Shown: in pieces, positions 55,736 to 64,000 of the stretch
Layout: every line of letters begins with the position of its first letter
Position numbering within the stretch: the stretch's first letter is position 1
From: Gadus chalcogrammus
Taxonomy: Eukaryota > Chordata > Actinopteri > Gadiformes > Gadidae
Length of the DNA stretch: 64,000 nt
Reading direction: 5' to 3'
Assembly: GCF_026213295.1 (NCBI RefSeq)
Contig: NC_079418.1
Coordinates: 4,339,887 to 4,403,886 of the forward strand
Notes under the pieces: model-generated
Seen by the model: only the letters and a program-made list of their open reading frames with translations
The model's database searches: none
Told to the model about the DNA's origin: nothing
Position numbers and translations under genes: made by a program

Positions 55736-56350
55736 AAATATAATAACATAATAATATAATAACATAATATAAACATAAACATAATAAAAACATAACATAA
55801 CATAATAATATAATTCACTCTACAGTTTTGTTGCTAGCAGAAAGAATGGTGCTAATTCAGAGGGCTAAGCACTAATTTACTTGTATGATTCTAGGTCAGC
55901 CTTTTGACATGAAATGTAATGATTGTAATGCAATGATTTACCTGTCAGTTTAGGAAAATATCCATGAAGACAATGATGTAGCTAGCTTCATCATTGGTCA
56001 CATCAAAGGTCAAATCAAAGGTCACATCAAGGGGGTAGTGGGTTCTACTGCCCACTTCTGGTCTGGAGAGACCAAAGCTGCCAACATTATTTCCCATTAT
56101 TCAGTAATTACTTGACTACAAAGAAATTCAAGTGGATGTAAATATTTTGATATAGGTGTTCTTTTCAATTATAACCTGATTCAATTGGATCTTTCTTTCT
56201 GTATGAACTATATAATACAATGTGCCATATTAAAAATATAATCATTAAATGTATTATAATATACAGCAGCACTTACCTCATGTAAGTTAATTTGCAGTAT
56301 TATTGAATTTATCAACATTCCTCTGACCACTGATATTGGGCATTGGACTG
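55736..56350. other. Non-coding interior between gene start and right repeat
   Basis: Has (ATAATA/ACATAAT)-rich text at 55740-55815 and a tandem TCAAAGGTCA near 56005-56030. The gene's promoter should lie here, but no motif can be supported. Confidence 0.45.
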
Positions 56351-56945
56351 GTTTCATTTTCTTTCATTTTGGACACCTCATACATTGAGTGACATACCAT
56401 TTTCATTGTTCATACCATATATAGATGTTTGGTATTGCTGGATTCAGCACAATCCCACCTTTCCAACAAGCCATATTATGTGTTCCTATGATAATGCCTG
56501 GCAAAGCAACTACAAAGTAAATGATAACATTCTGCATAGAAATCATTTTTTTCACTGTCCGCTTATTTTAGGTATGTGTTTATAGGTCTCCATCTACTTC
56601 ATGCATCAAGATATTCACATCCAGGTTTTTCCAGTAGGTGAAGTGACTCCCTGGCTACAAACTTGCCAAGTCTCAAAGCTCTCAGAGCTTGTGTTATCAT
56701 TCTGCATTAGTTTATCTGTCTTAACTCCCATACGGACAGGCTATATTTTAGGCCTTTTTTTGTTTGGAGGTATATAACAATATCTGTCAATTTCACAATC
56801 TTAGCAGTAAAAATATTTTAGCCAAGAATCACTTTCATGTATGGGAGACCTTAGAGATGAGGAAAAACATTGTTGGGTTTAGTTCTACCTCCGGTAGGGG
56901 TATCTCAAAAACTAAAGCCCTTTCTGACTGTTTGTCACTAGCCTA
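56351..56945. repeat. Right long terminal inverted repeat
   Basis: 595 bp; the inverse of 49206-49790. Confidence 0.92.
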
Positions 56946-57900
56946 TTAGGGAGGGACGTAGGTAAACCCTCGTGGGGTAAGGCTTCTGCAGGGGAAAGGA
57001 GAAAAATGGTAGTGGAGGAAATACATAGGCAGGAGGAGATTGTAAGATGTACTAAGGCAGTATCACAGGCAAAAAGGGCAGTGGGTGAATTGGGAGGGAG
57101 TGGAGAAGAAGAAGATAAAGTGGAGAGATCTATGGAGCATGGAGGCTAGCAGGATCAGATTTATGATAGGTGCCACTTATGATGTGCTCCCATCTCCCCA
57201 GAACTTAAATCAGTGGTATGGTGAGGATGAGACATGCACACTATGTTCCTGTGTATGCAGCCTCCGCCATATCCTATCAGGGTGCAAGGTAAGTCTCTCC
57301 CAGGGGCGGTATACGTGGCGTCACAACCAGGTATTGAAATGTTTGGCAGAGGCTGTTGATGATAAACGGGGAGAAGCTAATTCATCAGCCGCTAGTAAAG
57401 AGGGTAGGCAAATTAACTTTGTGCATCAGGGGGAAAAGGCTAGACCATTTAGAGGCAGGCACAGAGTCGGGCAGCTAAGTAATGGAGGAGCCTGGGAATT
57501 GAAGGCGGATCTTATTCAGCAGGTTCTTGTGCCTCCACACATTGTTAGCACTCGGCTAAGACCAGATATGCTATTGTGGTCAGACTTAGAGAAGATTGTT
57601 TATTTTATTGAACTTACAGTTCCTTGGGAAGACAGAGTTGAAGTAGCTAATGAGCTCAAGAAAGCGAAGTATGCTGAGATGGCTGAAGAGGCAGCACAGA
57701 GAGGCTGGAGTTCGCGACTAAGGCCTATTGAAATCGGTGCACGGGGGTTTGTGGCTAGATCTGCTATTAGCTTGCTGACTGAACTGGGTATTTGTGGACG
57801 AAGTCTGAGGCAGGCGGTTAGTAACATGTCCGTGGCAGCAGAACGAGCAAGTGAATGGCTGTGGGTAAGGAGAAAACATACTTCCTGGGGTGCAAGCTGA
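56946..57900 (+). pseudogene. LINE C-terminal part with CCHC finger and restriction-like endonuclease
   Basis: Continues the frame cut at 49205, though a stop or frame change precedes 57085. From there 271 residues are open: a CTLC...LRHILSGC CCHC finger (~47-66), a basic linker, then RPDMLLW (~155) followed by YFIELTVPWED (~170), the PD...E arrangement of restriction-like endonucleases in R2/R4/HERO-type LINEs. These enzymes nick the target before reverse transcription. Ends with a serine-rich tail and TGA at 57898-57900. Confidence 0.82.
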
Positions 57901-58330
57901 GGTAAGCCAGCTGTGCTAACGTGAGCTAATATGCCAACGTGTTTGTGTGGTCAGGGTTAGGGGTAGGGCTAGGGGTACGATGCAGGAAAGAGTGTTTAGA
58001 TGCATTAAATGTGGCAATGTGGTGGCAGCATTGAGGGGGGTGAATCCAGGACGCTGGTTTCATTGTTAAGCCTTCAGGAGGTGTCGTGGGCCTAACTTAA
58101 ACGAAACATCTGTGAAAGAGGGTGCCCACTTGATAACCCCAATGATATTCTGCTTACTGCTTACTGCTGTTAATTGGGCTAGTTGTCTCGTGTTTTTTTT
58201 TCACCTTTGGTTGGTAGCTCAGTAGCCAGCATGCTTATAAGGTTGGTTTGGATAGGGGCTTCTGAATATGTGTTTTCCTTGGATTTTGGCACAAGGGATT
58301 ATAACATCTGATCCTGTGTATTAATGAATT
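57901..58330 (+). other. 3' UTR of the endonuclease LINE
   Basis: Non-coding; includes GGTTAGGGGTAGGGCTAGGG near 57953. Ends at the right 78-bp repeat without a clear poly(A) tail. Confidence 0.55.
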
Positions 58331-58408
58331 GCACAACGTCATGCAGGCTAATAGGCAGCCTGGGCACGTAACGTACCTATAAGTAGGTAATTGAGCTAAG
58401 CTAGCAGC
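58331..58408. repeat. 78-bp direct repeat flanking the LINE, right copy
   Basis: Matches 48388-48465 except at one base. Confidence 0.9.
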
Positions 58409-58930
58409 TACAGGCTGACAAAATAATGTGTATTTTTTTTAACCCAATAAAACATCCACAGATCGTTAAACATAAGCAATCTACATGCACCAGTTCAAAC
58501 ATAACATTCTTGCTATTACTATGATGGAAGACATACCTGCGCATTGATTTTCTTTCCTCTCAGCCCCCGACTCCCGCTCTGTCTCATCATGGACTTCAAA
58601 ACTCCCTCTCTCGTTACTGTGTATGTTGCCAAGCTGTCACTCCGATCGAGACTGGCCAATAGAGACGTGTCTTACATCTTTCGGCGTAGGTCCCGCCCAC
58701 GAGATTCAGCTCAACAGCAAGCAAAGCTTTTGGATTTGCAAGCAAAACTTTTTGATTCGCAAACAAAACTTTTGGATTCGCAAACAAACCTTTTGGATTT
58801 GCAAACAAAACCTTTGGATTCCCATTAATTTTTTATCACATTTATTTATCTTGCAATAAAACATTTTTTGATGGCAGTGTCGATAGTTTTGCTCTCAAAT
58901 CTATTTTTTGATTGCAGTGTGGAAAGTTTT
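58409..58930. repeat. Spacer with a ~22-bp minisatellite
   Basis: At 58727-58818 a unit like TTGGATTCGCAAACAAAAC repeats about four to five times. A second pair of about 50-bp units (GCAGTGT.GA.AGTTTTGCTC) lies at 58875-58945. No gene assigned, although the minisatellite is open in one frame. Confidence 0.7.
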
Positions 58931-58943
58931 GCTCTCAAACCTA

Positions 58944-60066
58944 TTATTTTTGATTGCATAATAAAGACACAAATCTACCTCCATACAGCTGCTTCAGTTT
59001 GGTGTTGACAGTAAACCCAAAGAACCTGTCCTTCATCCTTCTTTCCAGCTTTTGTTTTAGTTCAGTCATTACCTTAAACACCGATGTAATGCTGAAGGAT
59101 TTTGCCTCAAGTGCTTCGATCGTGTCGGAGAACACCTTAAGAACATGGCTGAGAAACAGAAAATATGACTCTGACACCTAATTTCTTTCCTCTCCAAAAC
59201 ATCTCTGCACAATTCTGGCACATTCCCCCACACCCTCACTCTGGAAGTAGCTGGTCAGGGCCTGCCAATATTTCAGGATTCTGTCAATGGATGGCAGCAG
59301 GGACAACCACCTGGTGACAACACGCCGCAGCAGGTTGCATTTCTCCACCTCCACAAACTCACAGAATTCCTTCAATTGTGCTGTTCTGCTTGCTGATATG
59401 CTGAAATGGCTGTAAACCTTCAGCACAGCATTTTTCACATCAACATCAAGGCTGCTTGCTGCATATCTGGTTGCATTATGCAGAATATGGGCCAAAAAGT
59501 TTTCTTTTTGGATCAGTTTCAGCTTCTGATACACAGAATGTTTGCCATAAGTGACACTGGCATTGTCTGCTGCATATGCAGACATCTCAAGTTTTGCCAG
59601 CAGCTGGTTTGCTATGGCTTCAGACGTTTCGTTGCTGTCACTATAAAAATCCAACAGGACATGTTGGATGCCTTCAAAGTGAAAATACCTCACCACAATG
59701 GGAAAACACTTGGTTGTTCCTTTATTTGAGGCATCGGATGCCACGGAAAAGGGTTGGTTGTTTTCTTTTATGAAGTCGGTATGTAACTGTACCGAATAGG
59801 GAGTGGTGAAGTTCTCTCGGTCTACTTTCACGCCACAGTCTACACTTCTGTAGGACTGGTGATGCTTTACAGCATGGTACACCTTGCACAGCTCGGCAGC
59901 GGTTATTTTGTCATCCAGGGGCGACGAAACTTCACGAAAAGATGTCCTCATTGAAGAGGTACCTGCCGCACGTTTATTACTTTTATGTTTATCGGTACCC
60001 GCATGCCGTTCAATTGCAGCTTTCCCCCTTACTGCTTACGTCGACATCGCATCGACAAAGTGTGCA
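58944..60066 (-). pseudogene. hAT transposase fragment
   Basis: The frame 59178-59951 reads as the central part of a hAT transposase: VASDASNKGTTKCFPIVV, a YAADNASVTYG block and VVTRWLSLLPSIDRIL, as in KIAA1586-like hAT proteins. A stop at 59178 separates a further block (58944-59177) with LKQKLERRMKDRFFG. Upstream, to about 60066, a broken zinc-finger-like text (ERHAGTDKHKSNK) is visible. The dimerisation region is absent. Not functional as read. Confidence 0.75.
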
Positions 60067-60495
60067 GAAGCCATGGAATGAGTCTTGACTACTTATCATT
60101 ATAAATTCATGCTCTTTTGTCCATTCAGGATTAAACGAGGTCTTGCGTTTTGGCTAACTTTCTGTCAATGTCATATGACGTAGCAGCACATGGACTCCTT
60201 GTTGACTTTTTTAACAAATGATAAGCAGGTCATCTGACACCGCTCTTAGCCATCTGCGGCCACACATTTCGGTGGGTCGCAGAATTCGGTGTAACACTGA
60301 CAGACGCACAGTCGCACACACTCATCTTATGCAAAACAATCCGTTTTATCATCAACATTCAGTCACTGCAAAGATTTAAAGACTAGCCTCTTACCATAAG
60401 TTAGAATGGACCCAAAGTATGTGATTGATACAGTCTGGTTTAGCTTTCGCTTGCTATCCGTTTTTAGTATGCCTTCTCAACATAACGTCTTTCTT
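60067..60495. other. Spacer without recognised feature
   Basis: No domain or repeat boundary seen. Confidence 0.4.
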
Positions 60496-60572
60496 CAGTC
60501 CCTCCAGAAAAACGCGATTATGCGATCGCATAATTCAACGCATAATCAGCCTAAGTCCGCATTTTTTCAAAT

Positions 60573-60938
60573 ATGCCGCACTTTCACTGCATAAATTGCC
60601 CATTTCCGCGAAAAAAGCTGCCATTTCCCCCTGTTGCCATGGGAATGTTATGGAGTGACGTAATTACGCGACGTGAACGTCATCGCAAACCCCGCGACGA
60701 AGGCAAGATGAAGCGGTCTCATTTGCCAACAAAGATAAGTGCAAAAGACCGTGCAAAGCAGTTTCCCGGATTGTTACACGACAGTGGAGTCAAATTATTT
60801 TGCACTCCGTGCAACTGCATGTTGGACCATAGGCGGAAGTCGGCGCTGGAAAACCACTTTGCCGCAGCCAAACATGCAAGGATGGTTAAAGAGATGGACG
60901 TTGAGGGAGAGGGGATGGAGGATGAGGATGAGGAATGA
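60573..60938 (+). CDS. Zinc-finger N terminus of a hAT protein (CGGBP1-like)
   Basis: A 121-residue ORF. From an internal ATG at 60708 it reads MKRSHLPTKI, then a finger with FCTPCNCML, followed by HRRKSALENHFAAAKH (CxxC...H....H), and an acidic end. CGGBP1 and related hAT proteins begin this way. It is probably the DNA-binding exon of a transposase whose catalytic part has been lost; whether it is still expressed is unknown. Confidence 0.65.
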   Translation: MPHFHCINCPFPRKKLPFPPVAMGMLWSDVITRRERHRKPRDEGKMKRSHLPTKISAKDRAKQFPGLLHDSGVKLFCTPCNCMLDHRRKSALENHFAAAKHARMVKEMDVEGEGMEDEDEE

Positions 60939-61244
60939 TTGGCTAGTGTTAGAGGCTACACACTTAGTTTTCATTTTCACAGTGGACTGATGTAGTTTCA
61001 TTCAAGGAGTTGATGCTACTTTACAGTTGTAAGATTGCACTCTTTTGTTAAACTTTTGAAAAGCTTCCTCTGTAAAACAGGAACATTTATTTTTTTATAT
61101 TTTATTTATTTATTTTTACAGAAGTTGTAGCAGATTCATTTTGAAAAGCTACAGAAGTTGTTGTACCCAATGTTTTGTAAGTTTGAGCCATGTTTTAAGG
61201 TCTCACATAAAACAAGATGAGAACTTAAATATTCCAATTTATAA

Positions 61245-61300
61245 TTAGGGCATTTAGCAGACACTTTTATCCAAAGCGACTTACATAGTTTAATACACAC
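61245..61300. repeat. Short interspersed fish repeat
   Basis: CATTTAGCAGACACTTTTAT followed by CCAAAGCGACTTACAT is a text found widely in fish genomes. Class not determined. Confidence 0.5.
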
Positions 61301-61795
61301 ATTGACACACCGGCAGCAGAGTCAACCATGCAAGGCGACAGCCAGCTCGTCAGGTCAAATTGTAAATTGTAGATTGTAAATATTCCCAGCACTTTCTGTG
61401 ATGTAGTATGCTTGTTTATCATAGAAAGTAATAAGAAATGACTCTTTACATTAAGGTAGTAGCCTAGTGAGAACAGGGTGTTGGGGGAATCAAGTTCCCG
61501 CATTTCTTCGCAAGTTCCCGCATCTTTTGCAAGTTCCCGCAATTTCATCGCATAAAATTGCATAAATATGCCGCATATTTCATCGCATTTTTTAAGAAAA
61601 CGTGCTGCTTAATCAAGGATTTCTGGCCGCATAAATCACAAAAAAATGCCACATTTTTCTGGATGGTTAGGCGCACATGGCTAATTTGCATACGCGCACA
61701 AGATAGGCAGGCTCCGCAAGGCAAATAATAGAACATATTTAATTATCTTTCTATCTATCTATCAACACATGTGTCTAGTTTTAATGTGATGTATT

Positions 61796-61828
61796 TTGTG
61801 TATGTCCAGTCAGACTGGACATACACAA
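61796..61828. repeat. Perfect palindrome, 15-bp arms
   Basis: TTGTGTATGTCCAGT, three bases, then its exact complement. A TATC microsatellite lies just upstream (61746-61763). Confidence 0.92.
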
Positions 61829-62139
61829 TGTTCAAGGCCCACCTGGGCTTTACCACTTCGGGTGGGGCCGCTCAGTTACTCCCCTCTAGACAAAATCGAC
61901 ATGGTTGCGACGTTGACAGTTTGTCGCGTCTGAGTGAGAGGATGCGGGCGCAGAGTTCAGGCTGCCGGAAGGCGCTACAAGGAACTTTTATCAATGCAAT
62001 ATAGTTATCCCGCAGTAATCAGCCCGACAGCCCCGAAACGTTAACGGCTCACCGGGAATTCTCCCGACTCTCCCGATTACCACTCCGCCACGTGTGTGTG
62101 CGTGTATGTGCGTAGGCGTTATTCGATCGGTTAACGGTC

Positions 62140-63690
62140 TGAAACGCAAGTGGGAAGCGCAAAGCGCAAGTAGCTTTGTGGGCGGTTCTACGGCGCTATC
62201 GCTATTTTACAGGCGGATAAATGACGCTTGCGCCGCGGCGCAAGTGTCAAAAGGGTTGGTCTGAAGCAGCCTAATTACCCGTAGGTGTGGTTTGGGCGTA
62301 ACGTGCAACAAACCAATGAGAGTGCCAGCTCCCATCCCCTTTAAGAGCCATGAGCGCATTTGAATCGGACGAGTTGATATTTTGACAGCGCGTCTGCAGT
62401 CTCCGAGAATTTCATACTGCAAATGGCTTAGTTTATTGCCAAATAGCCTAATATGGCATAATTCACACATGGAATATACTGAGTCCTCAAATAAATTTCG
62501 GCAAAGAAAACGTATGATAGGCTATAACATATGATATGCGGTAACTGTGGTTCTATTTAATGATATACGCAATACATTATAAACATTGTTTCTTATCAGT
62601 ATTGTATGCTATCCTAATATGCATGTGTCCCCACGGTAATATAGGCCTACATTGCCATTGATTGTATTATGCGTTACGTGTTTAGTTTGCCCAAGTGAAG
62701 GAGTTCAAGTACCTCGGGGTCTTGTTCGCGAGTGAGGGAACTATGGAGCGTGAGATTGGCCGGAGAATCGGAGCAGCGGGGGCGGTATTGCGTTCGCTTT
62801 ACCGTTGTTACGAAAAGAGAGCTGAGCCGCAAGGCAAAGCTCTCGATCTACCGGTCGATCTTCGTTCCTATCCTCACCTATGGTCATGAGGGTTGGGTGA
62901 TGACCGAAAGGACGAGATAGGGATAGGGTGAGAAGCTCAGCCATCCGTGAGGAACTCGGATTAGAGCCGCTGCTCCTTTACTTAGAAAGGAGTCAGCTGA
63001 GGTGGTTCGGGCATCTTGTAAGGATAAGAAATACCATGCAAATTAAATTTAAATGAAGTGAAATTTCGAGGTTGGAAACTGGGCGCCTTACAGAGCACAC
63101 ACGCGCGCCCGCATTCATTCATTATTTTTAACACTCACTCGCGGTAAAACAATGTTTTTCACGATCAAATAGGCCTACTCATCAATCCTAAAAGTTATGG
63201 GCATGTAGGCCTACACGATGTCTGTGTCAAGAAAATATGTGTTTGCTGTACGGTGTTTGCAGATGCATTGATTTAAAAGTACAACTTATTACCGCTGCAT
63301 CAGCTGTTCTTTCCCAAATAATTTACCAAGAATGTGCGGCTAGGTAGATGAGAGAAGCAAAGTGTATGCGCGAGGTGCACAAGCAATCCGTATGCATCGC
63401 ATGCGCATGTATGCATCCGCCCTTAAAATAGCGTCTGAACAACGCGCCACTGACTTTAAACCAGGTATTTCCTGGTCAGTAGCGCAATGGTATTCAGAGA
63501 CGGCAAAATACCGTTTGCGCCAGAACACACCTCCTCCTTCCGCCGAACCGCCCCTTGCGGCGCATGATCAATCCCTAATTTACCGGCGAGTGGCGCTGGT
63601 GGGAAAAGAACGCTTTGCGCCAGTTGTAAACTAGCAACGACACATGCGCCAGTGACTAAGTCACTTGCGCCGGATGCAAGATAGGGCCCT
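62140..63690. mobile_element. Non-autonomous element with GGGCCCT end, interrupted by a LINE piece
   Basis: The right end reads CACTTGCGCCGGATGCAAGATAGGGCCCT (positions 63662-63690). Related GCGCAAGTG-rich text occurs at 62150-62260, taken as the left subterminal part. The left tip is not identified. Probably a MITE; superfamily unknown. Confidence 0.4.
62692..63040 (+). pseudogene. LINE reverse transcriptase C-terminal fragment
   Basis: Reads KEFKYLGVLFASEG, then after a frame change LSRKAKLSIYRSIF and a YGHEGWVMTERTR block, then in another frame LGLEPL...SQLRWFGHL-like text. This order occurs at the end of fish LINE reverse transcriptases. At least two frame changes. Family uncertain (RTE-like is one possibility). 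Confidence 0.65.
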
Positions 63691-64000
63691 CAGTGTCTAT
63701 GGGCAAGAGCGACCAAAGCGACACAAGCGTCAAACGCTACCAGCGGCAAAAGGTGAGCGACCAGAGCAACCAAAAGAAGTTGAAGACGACTGAACTTGAT
63801 GCAAATTACTATGACACGTTTCAGCGGCAAAATACTGACAGCCAATCGGAATGTAGACGCTCTTCGCTTGCGTGGATCCCAGGGAACACCGAACACTTTG
63901 GTTCCTACCTACTTTTTTGGTTCCTACTGACTGAACAAAATGTCGACTGAAAAAATAATCGCAGCTGTAACTGGGCACCAGTTACAGCCGAGCCCTTATC
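63691..64000. other. Spacer to the window edge
   Basis: Short ORFs on both strands without recognised domains. Confidence 0.35.

Larger units (their letters stand above)
49206..56945 (-). mobile_element. 7.74-kb DNA transposon with ~590-bp inverted repeats and a FEN-like protein
   Basis: Inverted repeats at 49206-49790 and 56351-56945 match along nearly their whole length (TAGGCTAGTGACAA at the tip). The direct repeat TTA flanks the element (49203-49205, 56946-56948). The interior encodes one two-exon gene on the minus strand and no recognisable DDE-type transposase. It splits a LINE ORF, so it inserted after the LINE did. Superfamily uncertain: a 3-bp duplication, zinc motifs and an XPG-like nuclease recall Academ-type elements, but that comparison is from memory. 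Confidence 0.88.
48466..58330 (+). mobile_element. LINE with restriction-like endonuclease, 5' truncated, split by a transposon
   Basis: Between the 78-bp repeats lies a LINE of about 2.1 kb, whose coding part starts within the reverse transcriptase. The reading is interrupted at 49205 by the 7.74-kb element and continues at 56946. The 3' UTR runs to about 58330. The C-terminal CCHC and PD...E motifs place it with R2/R4/HERO/NeSL-type elements. Confidence 0.8.
60496..61668 (+). mobile_element. hAT-like element with a zinc-finger ORF
   Basis: Left end CAGTCCCTCCAGAAAAACGC, also found alone at 13871. The right end TTTTTCTGGATGG is an imperfect inverse. The interior has a short zinc-finger ORF and, near the right end, three copies of a CAAGTTCCCGCA-type unit of about 20 bp (61491-61551). 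No transposase core is present and no target duplication was found. Confidence 0.6.

Noticed and set aside
58544..58859. ORFs over the 22-bp minisatellite
   Set aside because: They exist because the unit lacks stops; no start context or domain.
1..64000. CRISPR arrays, tRNA or rRNA genes, bacterial operons
   Set aside because: No regularly spaced repeats of CRISPR type, no tRNA-like fold with A and B boxes, and spliced genes throughout.

Overview
This window looks like nuclear DNA of a teleost fish. The evidence is spliced genes with GT-AG introns, A+T-rich spacers with CA microsatellites, and a dense load of transposable elements typical of fish: an L2-like LINE, Rex1-like LINEs, a LINE with a restriction-like endonuclease, hAT elements with perfect 8-bp target duplications, a Harbinger-type MITE, a Ty3/gypsy element and an endogenous retrovirus with a proline-tRNA primer site. 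No bacterial features, tRNAs, rRNAs or CRISPR arrays were seen. All calls were made by reading the sequence; no database search was run.

Layout. 1-5.4 kb: fragments of a hAT transposase, a LINE, an A32-like DNA-packaging ATPase and the N-terminal region of a FAM111-like gene. 5.4-6.4 kb: a hAT element bounded by a perfect target duplication. 6.75-15.8 kb (minus strand): a 15-exon gene for a HECT-type E3 ubiquitin ligase-like protein, whose joined exons give an open frame of about 725 codons. Its introns hold several hAT/MITE insertions, one of them exactly at a splice donor. 16.3-21.4 kb: a roughly 655-bp sequence in tandem, with the first copy split by an L2-like LINE that has an intact 1042-residue endonuclease/reverse transcriptase ORF. 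21.7-24.1 kb: CA-rich minisatellite, a Rex1-like fragment and an intron-containing GIN-like integrase pseudogene. 24.1-26.6 kb: an internally deleted Ty3/gypsy element. 26.6-29.4 kb: hAT debris and spacer.

29.7-42.8 kb (plus strand): a second HECT gene with the same exon plan, now a pseudogene. It carries several frameshifts, an in-frame stop, a Harbinger MITE inside a HECT exon, and a 4.85-kb defective endogenous retrovirus in intron 2. 43.4-45.6 kb (minus): a spliced integrase-core gene with a frameshift. 45.7-47.6 kb: a Rex1-like LINE with a solo LTR in its 3' end. 47.6-48.2 kb: an inverted duplicate of the start region of the plus-strand HECT gene.

48.5-58.3 kb: a 5'-truncated LINE with a restriction-like endonuclease, split by a 7.74-kb element. 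That element has inverted repeats of about 590 bp and a 3-bp TTA duplication, and it encodes one intact two-exon protein of about 1587 residues. The protein has zinc motifs at both ends and a FEN/XPG-like nuclease signature. It is the most interesting object here. 58.9-64 kb: more hAT, MITE and LINE fragments.

How they relate: apart from the two HECT genes, the integrase-derived genes and the FAM111-like remnant, the window is a stack of nested insertions. Target duplications fix the order of several events.
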